From: a bacterium
GTDB lineage: Bacteria > Patescibacteriota > Minisyncoccia > UBA6257 > 02-FULL-45-10c
NCBI GenBank assembly: GCA_021799965.1
Contig: JAJYZL010000025.1
Span: 1-7,782, forward strand
DNA length: 7,782 bases
Direction: 5' to 3'
Positions within the stretch are counted from its first letter, which is position 1. Every line of letters begins with the position of its first letter. The position numbers and the translations under genes are program-made. Shown here piece by piece: positions 1 to 6,196 of this stretch. The notes below the pieces were generated by a model that had not been told where the DNA came from, did no database searches, and saw only the letters and a program-made list of their open reading frames with translations.

Positions 1-138
1 TTCGGCAGGCGTGATTCCCTTTACGGTAGCCTTAGTACCCACAGGAAAAAACGCCGGGGTATGAATCAAGCCATGAGGCGTACTAATAACACCTGCCCGG
101 GCACGGCTTTTTTTAGATTTTTTTAAAATTTTAAACAT
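1..138 (-). CDS. tgt: Queuine tRNA-ribosyltransferase (tRNA-guanine transglycosylase), N-terminal part
   Basis: This is the first 46 codons of a gene that leaves the window at its left edge. The ATG is at 136-138. The visible protein contains [10 protein letters not shown] followed by [19 protein letters not shown], which matches the conserved N-terminus of bacterial Tgt (RxGxI.TPxG, TPxFMPVGT, TVKG.TP). By family knowledge, Tgt replaces guanine-34 with a queuine precursor in tRNAs with GUN anticodons (Tyr, His, Asn, Asp). The catalytic aspartates and the zinc site would lie beyond the edge, so activity cannot be judged here. The start lies only 9 nt downstream of the tRNA-Glu 3' end with no Shine-Dalgarno sequence and no separate promoter between them, so co-transcription with the tRNA is likely. 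The N-terminus before RAG is short and lysine-rich. The identification is confident despite the short length, because three Tgt motifs fall in the right order and spacing. Confidence 0.9.
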   Translation of the reverse strand, partial: MFKILKKSKKSRARAGVISTPHGLIHTPAFFPVGTKATVKGITPAE

Positions 139-147
139 AATAAAAAG

Positions 148-218
148 TAGTCCCAACGGGAGTCGAACCCGTGTTTTATCCGTGAGAGGGATATGTCCTG
201 CCACTAGACGATGGGACC
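148..218 (-). tRNA. tRNA-Glu, anticodon CTC
   Basis: A complete 71-nt cloverleaf can be folded by eye. The acceptor GGTCCCA pairs with TGGGACT (7 pairs, the first a G-U) and the discriminator is A. The D stem is GTCT, the anticodon stem is TATCC/GGATA with loop CTCTCAC, the variable loop has 4 nt, and the T arm is ACGGG-TTCGACT-CCCGT. Positions 34-36 are CTC, which reads GAG. The overall sequence resembles E. coli tRNA-Glu, including the short variable loop. CCA is not encoded (the next bases are CTT), so a CCA-adding enzyme is required. The gene lies 24 nt after the murF stop and 9 nt before the tgt start, so it probably belongs to one transcript with them. A small hairpin (CGAC-TAGA-GTCG, 226-237) precedes it. 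Confidence 0.96.
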
Positions 219-242
219 AAAATTCCGACTCTAGTCGCTATT

Positions 243-1478
243 TTATACTAATTTTATCTCTTCTACAACTTTCTCCAAATGCATGGCATGAGACCCTTTT
301 ACAAGAATTAAATCTCCCTTTTTAATAATTTCGCGTATTTTTATCTTAATGTCATCCGCTGATTCAAAACTAATGATATTTTTTGCTTCCATTCCTTTTT
401 TGTGTGCGGCCTCTGCAATAAATTTAGATCTGGGCCCGACAGTGATTAAAATATCGAACACATTACTAGCCAATCTGCCAATCTCTTCGTGAGCCTCAAT
501 AGTATACTTACCTATTTCCAACATATCGCCAAGAATAGCTATTTTTCTTTTAAATTTAACGGAATCAGCCAATTCAATAGCTGACTTCATGGACATCGGA
601 GAAGCATTGTAGGCATCGTCTATAACAAACGAATCTTTTATGCCTGGAGTTATCGTGGTCCTTTGAATAGGAGACTTATAAGACCTCAAAGCATCTGAAA
701 CCTTAACCAGATTCATTCCAAAGGCAAATCCTACCGCCGCTGCGGCAGCGGCTGCATATGCCTGCGGCTTACCCAAACAGCCATCTATTCTTACCGGAAC
801 AAATGATCCGCCGTAATTCAATTTAAAAGAAATTCCTTCCGGCCTTCCATTTTCTATCCTATTTTCAAAATTGGTAACTTGAATTGCGGCGTCAGAACCA
901 AATCCATAGCTCATAATATGAGCCCTGGTTCTGGATTTCATTTCGGCGACGTATTTATCATCAATATTCAAAACTGCAAAACCAGTGCTGGGCAAAACCT
1001 CTAAAATCTTTGATTTTTCGCGAGCCACAGCTTCGGCGCCGCTGTAAAATTCAACATGCGCGGGTATATTTCCTATTGCAGTTATTACGCCCATTTGAGG
1101 CTTGGCAACATCCAATAAATTTTTAATGTCTCCTGGTTTATCTGCGGCATATTCCAATATCAAAATTTCCGGATATTCAAATCTAAAAATCAACCCGGCA
1201 ATAGCCCTTAAAATAACTTTTATCCAGAATATCTTTCCGGAAATTTTTGTATAGTCGCCCAGAACCGTCAAGGGCAATCCCAATTCATTATTAAAATTTC
1301 CATGAGTCGCCCTCACCGATCTAGACCCCCTCAAAACTGAAAATATCGCCTCTTTAGCAGACGTCTTTCCAACGCTGCCGGTAATAGCAATGATTCCAGG
1401 CTGATATTTTTTTAAAGTTAAAATTGCCAGCCTTCTTACTATTTTTTCCAATTTTGCACGCAATTGTTGTTTATTCAC
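243..1478 (-). CDS. murF: UDP-MurNAc-tripeptide--D-alanyl-D-alanine ligase (MurF), short form
   Basis: A Mur ligase of 411 aa. MurF adds D-Ala-D-Ala to the UDP-MurNAc-tripeptide with ATP in the cytoplasm, the last soluble step of the peptidoglycan precursor. Visible motifs are the P-loop TGSVGKTS (residues 33-40), HGNFNNELGLPL (59-70, typical of MurF), the acidic segment LEYAADKPGDI (108-118), the AREKSKIL region (152-159) that should hold the carbamylated lysine, DDAYNASPMSM (287-297), LGDMLEIG (316-323) and VKGSHAM (393-399). These place it with MurF rather than MurE. The family's substrate-binding N-terminal domain (about 80-100 aa) is missing: the P-loop begins at residue 33 after a basic helix. 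An alanine run (242-248) lies in the linker before the C-terminal domain. The start is GTG (1476-1478), 12 nt after the ftsI stop, without a Shine-Dalgarno sequence. It is the last peptidoglycan gene of the cluster here, and no murE is present. Confidence 0.93.
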   Translation of the reverse strand: MNKQQLRAKLEKIVRRLAILTLKKYQPGIIAITGSVGKTSAKEAIFSVLRGSRSVRATHGNFNNELGLPLTVLGDYTKISGKIFWIKVILRAIAGLIFRFEYPEILILEYAADKPGDIKNLLDVAKPQMGVITAIGNIPAHVEFYSGAEAVAREKSKILEVLPSTGFAVLNIDDKYVAEMKSRTRAHIMSYGFGSDAAIQVTNFENRIENGRPEGISFKLNYGGSFVPVRIDGCLGKPQAYAAAAAAAVGFAFGMNLVKVSDALRSYKSPIQRTTITPGIKDSFVIDDAYNASPMSMKSAIELADSVKFKRKIAILGDMLEIGKYTIEAHEEIGRLASNVFDILITVGPRSKFIAEAAHKKGMEAKNIISFESADDIKIKIREIIKKGDLILVKGSHAMHLEKVVEEIKLV

Positions 1479-1490
1479 GGAATTATTTTT

Positions 1491-3146
1491 TTATTTATTT
1501 ATATAGTCTGGGGGTACATTATAATAATTAAGCAAAAAATCAGCCAGGTCTTTAAAAGCCGGCACAACCGTGGCTCCAGCCAGCAATCCCCCGGCGGCTT
1601 TATCTAATTTAATCAAAATAACAAACTTTGGGTTATACGCAGGTGCAAATCCTATGTAAGTATCTATAAACTGGTTATATAAATATCCTCCTCGAGTCGG
1701 GATCTGAGCCGTACCGGTCTTTCCGGCTACATAATATCCGGGAATATGCGCCAATACGTTCACATCAACCGCCGAAACCATCATCTTCACTGCCTGCGTT
1801 GCTGCGTCCTTAGAAACAATCTGCCGTATTACCTGCGGTTTATCACTGGCAAGAATTATGGGTCGCATAAGTTGACCGCCGTTTGCGATGGCCGAAAAAG
1901 CATTTATCATAGCGATAGGAGTTACCGCTATTCCTTGGCCAAAAGATGCTGTTGCGAAATCTACAGCAGCAGAGCTGGTTTTAAGTTTACTTATATTACT
2001 GGAAACTTCTCCGGGCAATTTAATTCCGGTCAGATCATTAAAGCCGAATTTTATCAAATAATTATAAAACAGATCCCGGCCAATAAGATTCTCCGCAGAA
2101 GCCGCTCCCGTGTTAAGAGAGGCTTCAATAACTCCGGTCATAGTAGTCAGGCCGTGAGCGCCTCTTTCGCTGGCATCCCAATTACTGATAGTGTATCCAT
2201 CAACTTTAATAAAACCCTTATCCACGTAGGTTGTGTCCGGAGTAAACTTACCCGCATCTAATCCTGCGGCCATAGTAAGAACTTTGAAAACGGATCCTGG
2301 CTCATAAAGACTTTGAACAACGGGATTGATGAAATTCTGAATTGGCGAGGCGGAAAAATTATTTGGATCAAAATTAGGGAAGCTGCCCATTGCGATTATC
2401 CTTCCTGTTTTTGGATCCTGCACTATTACAGATCCGCCCTCAGCTTTGAATTGGCTGATCAAACCGTCAAGAATAGATTCCGATCTTTCCTGTACAGTCG
2501 GATCAATAGTTAAAACAACGTCATTTCCATCTTGAGCGTTGATTATTTTATCGCCTTTTAGTTCGCCATTTTTCCCAGCCAACGTATCATCAAAATACAC
2601 TTCAGCGCCATACTTGCCCGAAACAATATTACTGTCAGAACTTTGAGAAACAAACCCCAAAAGCTGCGAAGCAATACTATTAAACGGATAATATCTCAAA
2701 TTTTCGCTGCCAATATAAATACCGGCAATTCCCAGTTGTTTAATAGCATCTGCTTGATTCTGATCGGCTTTTTTTAAAATCAAATAATAAAGGCTGGTCT
2801 TGCTGGAAAAATAAGTCGCCAATTTTCCCTTGTCTAAATTAAGCGCAGCACCAATCTTTTCGGATGCTTGATTAATAGCATTTTCTCCACCGGCAGATAT
2901 CTCTTTAGGCACCGCATAAATCACATAATACTTTTTATTAATGGCGGCAGGAAATAAGTTGCCATCCTTATCCATAAAATAAATATCTCCTCTCACAGCG
3001 GATAAGAGACCAGAAACCTGATTTTGTGCAGCCGCGCGGGCAGAATAATAAGATCCTTTTGCTATCTGAAGATTATATATATTAGAAATTAGGGCCAAAT
3101 ATAAAAAAGCGAAAAATATTGAAATAAAAAAAATTCGTTTTTTCAT
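1491..3146 (-). CDS. ftsI: Peptidoglycan D,D-transpeptidase, class B penicillin-binding protein (FtsI type)
   Basis: A 551-aa class B penicillin-binding protein that cross-links septal peptidoglycan outside the membrane and is a target of beta-lactams. The order is a short basic start (MKKR), one membrane anchor (about residues 5-24), a PBP dimer/pedestal region starting with RGDIYFMDKDG (52-62), and the transpeptidase domain from about residue 205. The three catalytic motifs are intact: SVFK with the nucleophile Ser285 and Lys288, SLN (343-345) and KTGT (476-479). The length is close to other FtsI proteins and there is no PASTA domain. Its place after mraZ, rsmH and ftsL supports FtsI rather than an elongation PBP2. 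The ATG (3144-3146) is followed directly by the anchor, which supports this start. No Shine-Dalgarno sequence is visible upstream, and the 46-nt gap to ftsL is very AT-rich. It ends 12 nt before murF. Confidence 0.95.
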   Translation of the reverse strand: MKKRIFFISIFFAFLYLALISNIYNLQIAKGSYYSARAAAQNQVSGLLSAVRGDIYFMDKDGNLFPAAINKKYYVIYAVPKEISAGGENAINQASEKIGAALNLDKGKLATYFSSKTSLYYLILKKADQNQADAIKQLGIAGIYIGSENLRYYPFNSIASQLLGFVSQSSDSNIVSGKYGAEVYFDDTLAGKNGELKGDKIINAQDGNDVVLTIDPTVQERSESILDGLISQFKAEGGSVIVQDPKTGRIIAMGSFPNFDPNNFSASPIQNFINPVVQSLYEPGSVFKVLTMAAGLDAGKFTPDTTYVDKGFIKVDGYTISNWDASERGAHGLTTMTGVIEASLNTGAASAENLIGRDLFYNYLIKFGFNDLTGIKLPGEVSSNISKLKTSSAAVDFATASFGQGIAVTPIAMINAFSAIANGGQLMRPIILASDKPQVIRQIVSKDAATQAVKMMVSAVDVNVLAHIPGYYVAGKTGTAQIPTRGGYLYNQFIDTYIGFAPAYNPKFVILIKLDKAAGGLLAGATVVPAFKDLADFLLNYYNVPPDYINK

Positions 3147-3192
3147 ACCGCGTAGTAGAAATTTGAACTAATTATATATAAATATAATATTT

Positions 3193-3504
3193 TTAATTTA
3201 CTGCCAAAACTCCGGACGTTGTCTCAATATATCCCGGCTTTGTTTCCTTCACCAAATTTTCACTTTTAGCAATCGCGTCTAAATTACTCAGATCCATAGT
3301 AGCGTAAAGCTGACTCTTTAATTCGGCATTTGAAACTTGAAGACTTTGCAAATCTTTGGCGTTAGCCGAGATTGAATGTCTGATATCCACACTTTCATTA
3401 TAAAAATAAATACTTAAGCAAGCCAGCGCGACCAATGCAAGTAACATATATAAAACAGCTGAATTGTATGAATATTTTGCTCTATGTGGTTCTATTATTG
3501 TCAT
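3193..3504 (-). CDS. ftsL: Small membrane division protein, FtsL-like
   Basis: A 103-aa bitopic membrane protein. A cytoplasmic start of about 12 residues is followed by one hydrophobic segment (about residues 14-36, from NSAVLYMLLALV to YFYN) and an extracytoplasmic part. That part includes a helical, weakly heptad-like stretch (about 45-70) and a short tail. FtsL proteins have little sequence conservation, so the call rests on size, topology and position between rsmH and ftsI, where ftsL normally lies. In the family FtsL binds FtsB (or DivIC) and FtsQ (or DivIB) and helps activate FtsWI at the septum. Its ATG overlaps the rsmH TGA as ATGA (3501-3504), which implies translational coupling. 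A weak purine-rich GAGGA lies about 11 nt upstream, inside rsmH. It could instead be another small septum protein that has replaced FtsL. Confidence 0.72.
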   Translation of the reverse strand: MTIIEPHRAKYSYNSAVLYMLLALVALACLSIYFYNESVDIRHSISANAKDLQSLQVSNAELKSQLYATMDLSNLDAIAKSENLVKETKPGYIETTSGVLAVN

Positions 3505-4376
3505 TTTAATATTATTCCTCTTAATTTTGCCGACCTGCTTCTGGGATTGGCCGTCGCCTCTTCCCGGGAAGCCGTTATTATCTTTTTGTTTAAAAGTTCC
3601 GCCTTATCTGATTTTTTAAGATCCCTGAAATAATTTTTCACTATTCTATCCTCCAATGAATGAAATGATATTATTGCCGCCCTGCCACCGCTTTTTAAAA
3701 TAACTCCTAGATCGCCTAGCACTGTTTTTAAATTTTCCAATTCGCCGTTTACATAGATTCTAAGAGCTTGGAATGTTCTGGTTGCTGGATCTATTCTTCC
3801 TCTTTCATATCCACCAGGAACGGCCTTTCTGATTATCTCCGCTAATTGAAAACTGGTTTCTATCGGAATCGCATTTCTGCTTTCAACTATATTTCTGGCA
3901 ATCCTTCCGGCAAATCTCTCTTCTCCTAAATTTCTGATAATTTCTTCTAACTTTTCTTGCGGGTACGAATTAATCACCTCGCCCGCAGTCAGCCCGTCTT
4001 CTCCGTAAGACATTATTAGCGGCTCATCCTTCTTAAAACTGAATCCCTTTCCCGATTCTTCGAGCTGATCGGAAGAAAAACCAAGATCCAGAAGCAATCC
4101 GTCTGCTTTTGGCAAATTCTTTTCTTTTAAAATATCTTTTACTTTGGCATAATTGGAATTTACAAAAATTACATTTTTATTTTCCAACAGCTTGCTGTTT
4201 CGCTCTTTTGCTTTTTCGTCCCAGTCTATAGCTAAGAGCGCTCCCGTTTTGCCAATCGCCTCCAGAATCTTTTCTGAATGCCCCCCTCTGCCGAAAGTGG
4301 CATCAATAAAGAACTCGCCTTTCCGCGGCTTTAATATCTCCATCGCTTCATTTAAAAGAACTGGAATATGCGACAT
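3501..4376 (-). CDS. rsmH: 16S rRNA (cytosine-1402-N4)-methyltransferase RsmH
   Basis: A 291-aa SAM-dependent methyltransferase (old name MraW) that methylates N4 of C1402 in the 16S decoding centre. It begins with MSHIPVLLNEAMEIL, the normal RsmH N-terminus, which fixes the ATG at 4374-4376. The SAM pocket is seen as DATFGRGGHS (25-34), AIDWD (49-53) and LLLDLGFSSDQLE (94-106). GFSF (111-114), ATRTFQALRIYVN (198-210), FHSLEDRIVK (238-247) and NPRSRSAKLRG (277-287) complete the signature. Two places differ from the common consensus: EPLIMSY (118-124) stands where most bacteria have GPLDMRM, and DPATR (196-200) where HPATR is usual. It starts 42 nt after mraZ and overlaps ftsL by 4 nt. No clear Shine-Dalgarno sequence precedes it. 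The family call is very secure. Whether the altered residues change activity is unknown. Confidence 0.96.
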   Translation of the reverse strand: MSHIPVLLNEAMEILKPRKGEFFIDATFGRGGHSEKILEAIGKTGALLAIDWDEKAKERNSKLLENKNVIFVNSNYAKVKDILKEKNLPKADGLLLDLGFSSDQLEESGKGFSFKKDEPLIMSYGEDGLTAGEVINSYPQEKLEEIIRNLGEERFAGRIARNIVESRNAIPIETSFQLAEIIRKAVPGGYERGRIDPATRTFQALRIYVNGELENLKTVLGDLGVILKSGGRAAIISFHSLEDRIVKNYFRDLKKSDKAELLNKKIITASREEATANPRSRSAKLRGIILK

Positions 4377-4418
4377 TGTTTTTGGGCGGTCCCTACAAAC
4401 CTAAGCCTTCCGCATATA

Positions 4419-4850
4419 TTAAATCCCGAGTTCACCCAACTTTTCGGCTATTTCATCAGAAGATGACTCGGTTTTTGATTTATATTCCTTCCATGATTCG
4501 CTGTTCCAGATTTCGATACGATTATAAAGTCCGGCGAGCACCGTCTCTTTCTGAAGTCCGGCATACTCTCTTAAATAATCAGGAATTAAAATTCTTCCCT
4601 GTTTATCAAGTTCTACATCCATTGCTCCGGCAACCATTAGGCGCACAAATGCTCTAGAGTTGGCCTGAACCAAAGGAAGCGTAACTAATTTTTGCGCTAA
4701 AACTTCCCAATCTTTTGAAGTAAAAACAAAAAGACAGTGATCAAGTCCCTTGGTAATAATTGCGCCAGTTCCGATTTTCTGACGGAATTTTACAGGAAGA
4801 GCGATCCTGCCTTTTGAATCTAAGCTATGTTTGTATTCTCCAATAAACAT
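4419..4850 (-). CDS. mraZ: Transcriptional regulator MraZ
   Basis: MraZ is a DNA-binding protein with two AbrB-like (SpoVT-type) halves. In studied bacteria it forms rings and regulates its own cluster by binding repeated TGG-type sites upstream. The 143-aa product chosen here begins MFIGEYKHSLDSKGRIALP, the family's typical start. Both DxxxR motifs are present: DSKGR (11-15) and DKQGR (82-86). The reading frame continues to an ATG at 4893-4895, but that would add 15 residues not found in the family, and that ATG lies inside one of the operator repeats, so 4848-4850 is preferred. No Shine-Dalgarno sequence precedes it; the 16 nt before the ATG are almost entirely A and T. It is the first gene of the division cluster and follows a strong promoter with phased operator repeats, consistent with autoregulation. 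Confidence 0.95.
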   Translation of the reverse strand: MFIGEYKHSLDSKGRIALPVKFRQKIGTGAIITKGLDHCLFVFTSKDWEVLAQKLVTLPLVQANSRAFVRLMVAGAMDVELDKQGRILIPDYLREYAGLQKETVLAGLYNRIEIWNSESWKEYKSKTESSSDEIAEKLGELGI

Positions 4851-4870
4851 AATTTTATTTTGATAGTTAT

Positions 4871-4914
4871 CCCCAGAATCAGACCTTATCCCCATAGTTA
4901 TCCACTTCCTACCA
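4871..4914 (-). promoter_or_regulatory. MraZ-box operator repeats upstream of mraZ
   Basis: On the minus strand TGG triplets begin at 4914, 4904 and 4894, exactly 10 nt apart, in the contexts TGGTA, TGGAT and TGGGG. A further TGGGG begins at 4875 (19 nt on). MraZ is known to bind direct repeats of TGGGN-like boxes separated by 5-nt spacers, the geometry seen here. The array lies just downstream of the predicted -10 element, in the start and early leader region, a good position for repression by MraZ. The segment GGATAACTAT also occurs twice. Confidence 0.7.
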
Positions 4915-4924
4915 CCTTATATAC

Positions 4925-4954
4925 ATTCTACCCCACTACGCTATCCATTGTCAA
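4925..4954 (-). promoter_or_regulatory. Sigma-70-type promoter of the mraZ-rsmH-ftsL-ftsI-murF cluster
   Basis: Read on the minus strand, a consensus -35 TTGACA (4949-4954) is followed by an 18-nt spacer and a -10 TAGAAT (4925-4930, 5 of 6 consensus bases). Transcription would start near 4917-4919, immediately before the MraZ boxes and about 68 nt upstream of the mraZ ATG. A TGGGG in the spacer (from 4935) may be an additional MraZ half-site. Confidence 0.75.
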
Positions 4955-4968
4955 AGCCATTATGAGCA

Positions 4969-5000
4969 CTAAAAAAGCCCGTAAATACAGGCTTTTTTAG
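4969..5000 (-). terminator. Rho-independent terminator after tRNA-Val
   Basis: A 14-bp stem, CTAAAAAAGCC-type arms closing on a 4-nt loop (4983-4986), is followed on the minus strand by a run of six T (4976-4971). One pair is G-U on the minus-strand RNA but C-A on the plus strand, so the hairpin is better formed in minus-strand transcripts. It separates the tRNA-Val unit from the mraZ promoter, which begins only 15 nt further on. Confidence 0.8.
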
Positions 5001-5013
5001 ACTTCTTTTAAAA

Positions 5014-5022
5014 TTATCCACA
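5014..5022 (+). promoter_or_regulatory. Possible DnaA box
   Basis: TTATCCACA matches the classical DnaA-box consensus in all nine positions. It lies between the tRNA-Val gene and its terminator. Three near matches in the same orientation occur upstream of mraZ (TTATCCACT at 4898-4906, TTATCCCCA at 4886-4894 and 4867-4875), but those overlap the MraZ repeats, so only this copy is not explained by another feature. A 9-bp match alone can arise by chance. Confidence 0.3.
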
Positions 5023-5071
5023 ACTGACTATTTTTACGTATTCCCCACTTTTATACAAGGTAATAATATTG

Positions 5072-5145
5072 TGCGCGCATCTGGATTCGAACCAGAGACC
5101 TCTGCAATGTGAATGCAGCGCTCTAACCAACTGAGCTATGCGCGC
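5072..5145 (-). tRNA. tRNA-Val, anticodon CAC
   Basis: A complete 74-nt cloverleaf. The acceptor GCGCGCA pairs perfectly with TGCGCGC and the discriminator is A. TAGCTCAG begins the D arm. The anticodon stem is CTGCA/TGCAG with loop TTCACAT, giving anticodon CAC (reads GUG), and the T arm is TCTGG-TTCGAAT-CCAGA. CCA is not encoded (CAA follows). It lies between the rplL terminator and its own terminator, so it is either a separate small unit or is fed by read-through from rplL. No convincing promoter is visible in the short gap before it. Confidence 0.97.
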
Positions 5146-5180
5146 CTTCAAAGCGTGCCAATACTTTAAACATCATAAAC

Positions 5181-5214
5181 AAAAAACACACCAAATTCAA
5201 TTGGTGTGTTTTTT
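5181..5214 (-). terminator. Rho-independent terminator of the rplJ-rplL operon
   Basis: A perfect 14-bp stem (AAAAAACACACCAA against TTGGTGTGTTTTTT) with a 6-nt loop begins 9 nt after the rplL stop codon. A T run on the minus strand completes a standard terminator. The perfect symmetry gives a T run on both strands, so it could act in both directions, but only minus-strand genes are present. Confidence 0.88.
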
Positions 5215-5223
5215 ATTCATGTC

Positions 5224-5592
5224 TTACTTGAGCTCAACTGTAGCGCCAGCGGCTTCCAATTTCTTCTTCAAATCTTCAGCCTCTTCTTTCTTCAAACCTT
5301 CTTTAACAGCCTTTGGAGCTCCATCTACCATATCCTTGGCCTCTTTCAAACCAAGACCAGTAACTTCTCTCAAAACTTTAATTACTTGAATTTTCTGAGC
5401 ACCGCCATCTTTTAATACTACATTCCAAGCAGTTTTTTCTTCAGCCTCGGCTCCGGCAGCGACGGCTCCAGCAGCCATCACCGGCATAGCAGCAGAAATT
5501 CCAAACTTCTCTTCCATCGCTTTTACAAACTCCGCGAGTTCTACAACTTTCATTTCTCCTATTTTATCCAATAAATCTTTATACTTTTCCAT
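5224..5592 (-). CDS. rplL: 50S ribosomal protein L7/L12
   Basis: A 122-aa stalk protein, the normal length for bL12. It dimerises through its N-terminal helices (about residues 1-32), has an Ala/Gly-rich hinge (about 35-52, [18 protein letters not shown]) and ends in the globular domain that contacts translation factors. The signature [20 protein letters not shown] and the end [12 protein letters not shown] are nearly family consensus. Several L12 dimers bind the C-terminal helix of L10, whose gene lies 12 nt upstream, so the pair forms a standard rplJL operon. There is no Shine-Dalgarno sequence before the ATG (5590-5592); the preceding bases are A/T only over the spacer. A strong terminator follows 9 nt after the stop. 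Nothing in the protein is unusual. Confidence 0.98.
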   Translation of the reverse strand: MEKYKDLLDKIGEMKVVELAEFVKAMEEKFGISAAMPVMAAGAVAAGAEAEEKTAWNVVLKDGGAQKIQVIKVLREVTGLGLKEAKDMVDGAPKAVKEGLKKEEAEDLKKKLEAAGATVELK

Positions 5593-5604
5593 ATTTTTAT
5601 TTGA

Positions 5605-6123
5605 TTAATTTTTAATTGTTTGTTTTTTCGACAATTCGGTTAAACCGAACATAACTTTCTTGATTGGCATAGTAAGCATCATAGCTATCTGAGCCAATAA
5701 TACTTCTCTGGAAGGCAACGTAGCGACGAGATTGAATTCTTTTGCGTCTACCAGTCGTTTTCCTTTCATATCATATGCGCCCAATACCTCAAATTCGCCT
5801 TTTTTGGATTTTTTGATATCCTTAGCAAATTTATTTATTGTCGCAGCTACTGAAGTTAGATCGCCTTTAGCGAAGATCGCGGCCATCTGAAACTTTGTGG
5901 TCATGGCATCAAAATCGATACCGGAGTTTTTTAAAGAGATATTTATCAATCTCTTTTTCACAACTTTCAGATCAGCTCCTACTTTTTTAAGATCTCTTTT
6001 GAGTTTCTTAAAATCTTCCACTAAAACACCGTTGAAACCCGCGAAAACCGCAGTTTCATTTTCTTTCAGTCTTTGTACGCTCTCATCAACCAAAGAAATT
6101 TTCTGTTTTTTAGTTAGTGGCAT
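5605..6123 (-). CDS. rplJ: 50S ribosomal protein L10
   Basis: A 172-aa uL10, the base of the ribosomal stalk. Its N-terminal globular domain binds 23S rRNA and its C-terminal helix carries L7/L12 dimers. Family features are the opening MPLTKKQK with a helix of the VDESVQRLKENETAVFAGFNG type (13-33), the lysine-rich KVVKKRLINISLK region (53-65), and ATLPSREVLLAQIAMMLTMP (133-152), which is strongly characteristic. The gene is followed 12 nt later by rplL. It is preceded by a promoter about 400 nt upstream and by an extensively structured leader. In many bacteria L10 (with L12) represses this operon by binding such a leader, so autoregulation is plausible but not shown. The ATG at 6121-6123 has no Shine-Dalgarno sequence; the nearest upstream bases are AACTCGTTAATT. 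Confidence 0.97.
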   Translation of the reverse strand: MPLTKKQKISLVDESVQRLKENETAVFAGFNGVLVEDFKKLKRDLKKVGADLKVVKKRLINISLKNSGIDFDAMTTKFQMAAIFAKGDLTSVAATINKFAKDIKKSKKGEFEVLGAYDMKGKRLVDAKEFNLVATLPSREVLLAQIAMMLTMPIKKVMFGLTELSKKQTIKN

Positions 6124-6196
6124 AATTAACGAGTTCTATTTTTTTAATTAAAAAGGACCTTTAGTGGTCTTATTTTATATATGTTTCCTGAATTGA

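Noticed and set aside
226..237. Small hairpin CGAC-TAGA-GTCG between murF and tRNA-Glu as a terminator
   Set aside because: Only four pairs and a T run of four; too weak to call a terminator, though it could influence tRNA processing.
1746..2513. Open frames on the plus strand (1746-2261 and 2313-2513)
   Set aside because: They lie opposite the intact ftsI gene, resemble no family, and have Cys/Arg/His-rich composition typical of antisense frames.
3147..3192. TATAAT-like sequence between ftsL and ftsI as an internal promoter
   Set aside because: The gap is nearly pure A/T, so such a hexamer is expected by chance, and no -35 element lies at a suitable distance.
4153..4657. Plus-strand open frames across rsmH and mraZ (4153-4404, 4376-4657)
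   Set aside because: They are opposite strongly conserved genes, have no recognisable domain and no promoter or start context.
4851..4895. Upstream ATG (4893-4895) extending mraZ by 15 residues
   Set aside because: The extension is absent from the MraZ family, the normal N-terminus starts at 4850, and the upstream ATG is part of an operator repeat.
5138..6151. Plus-strand open frames opposite tRNA-Val, rplL and rplJ
   Set aside because: These are shadows of low-complexity, lysine/alanine-rich ribosomal genes; their Phe/Ser/Leu-rich products mirror the opposite strand.
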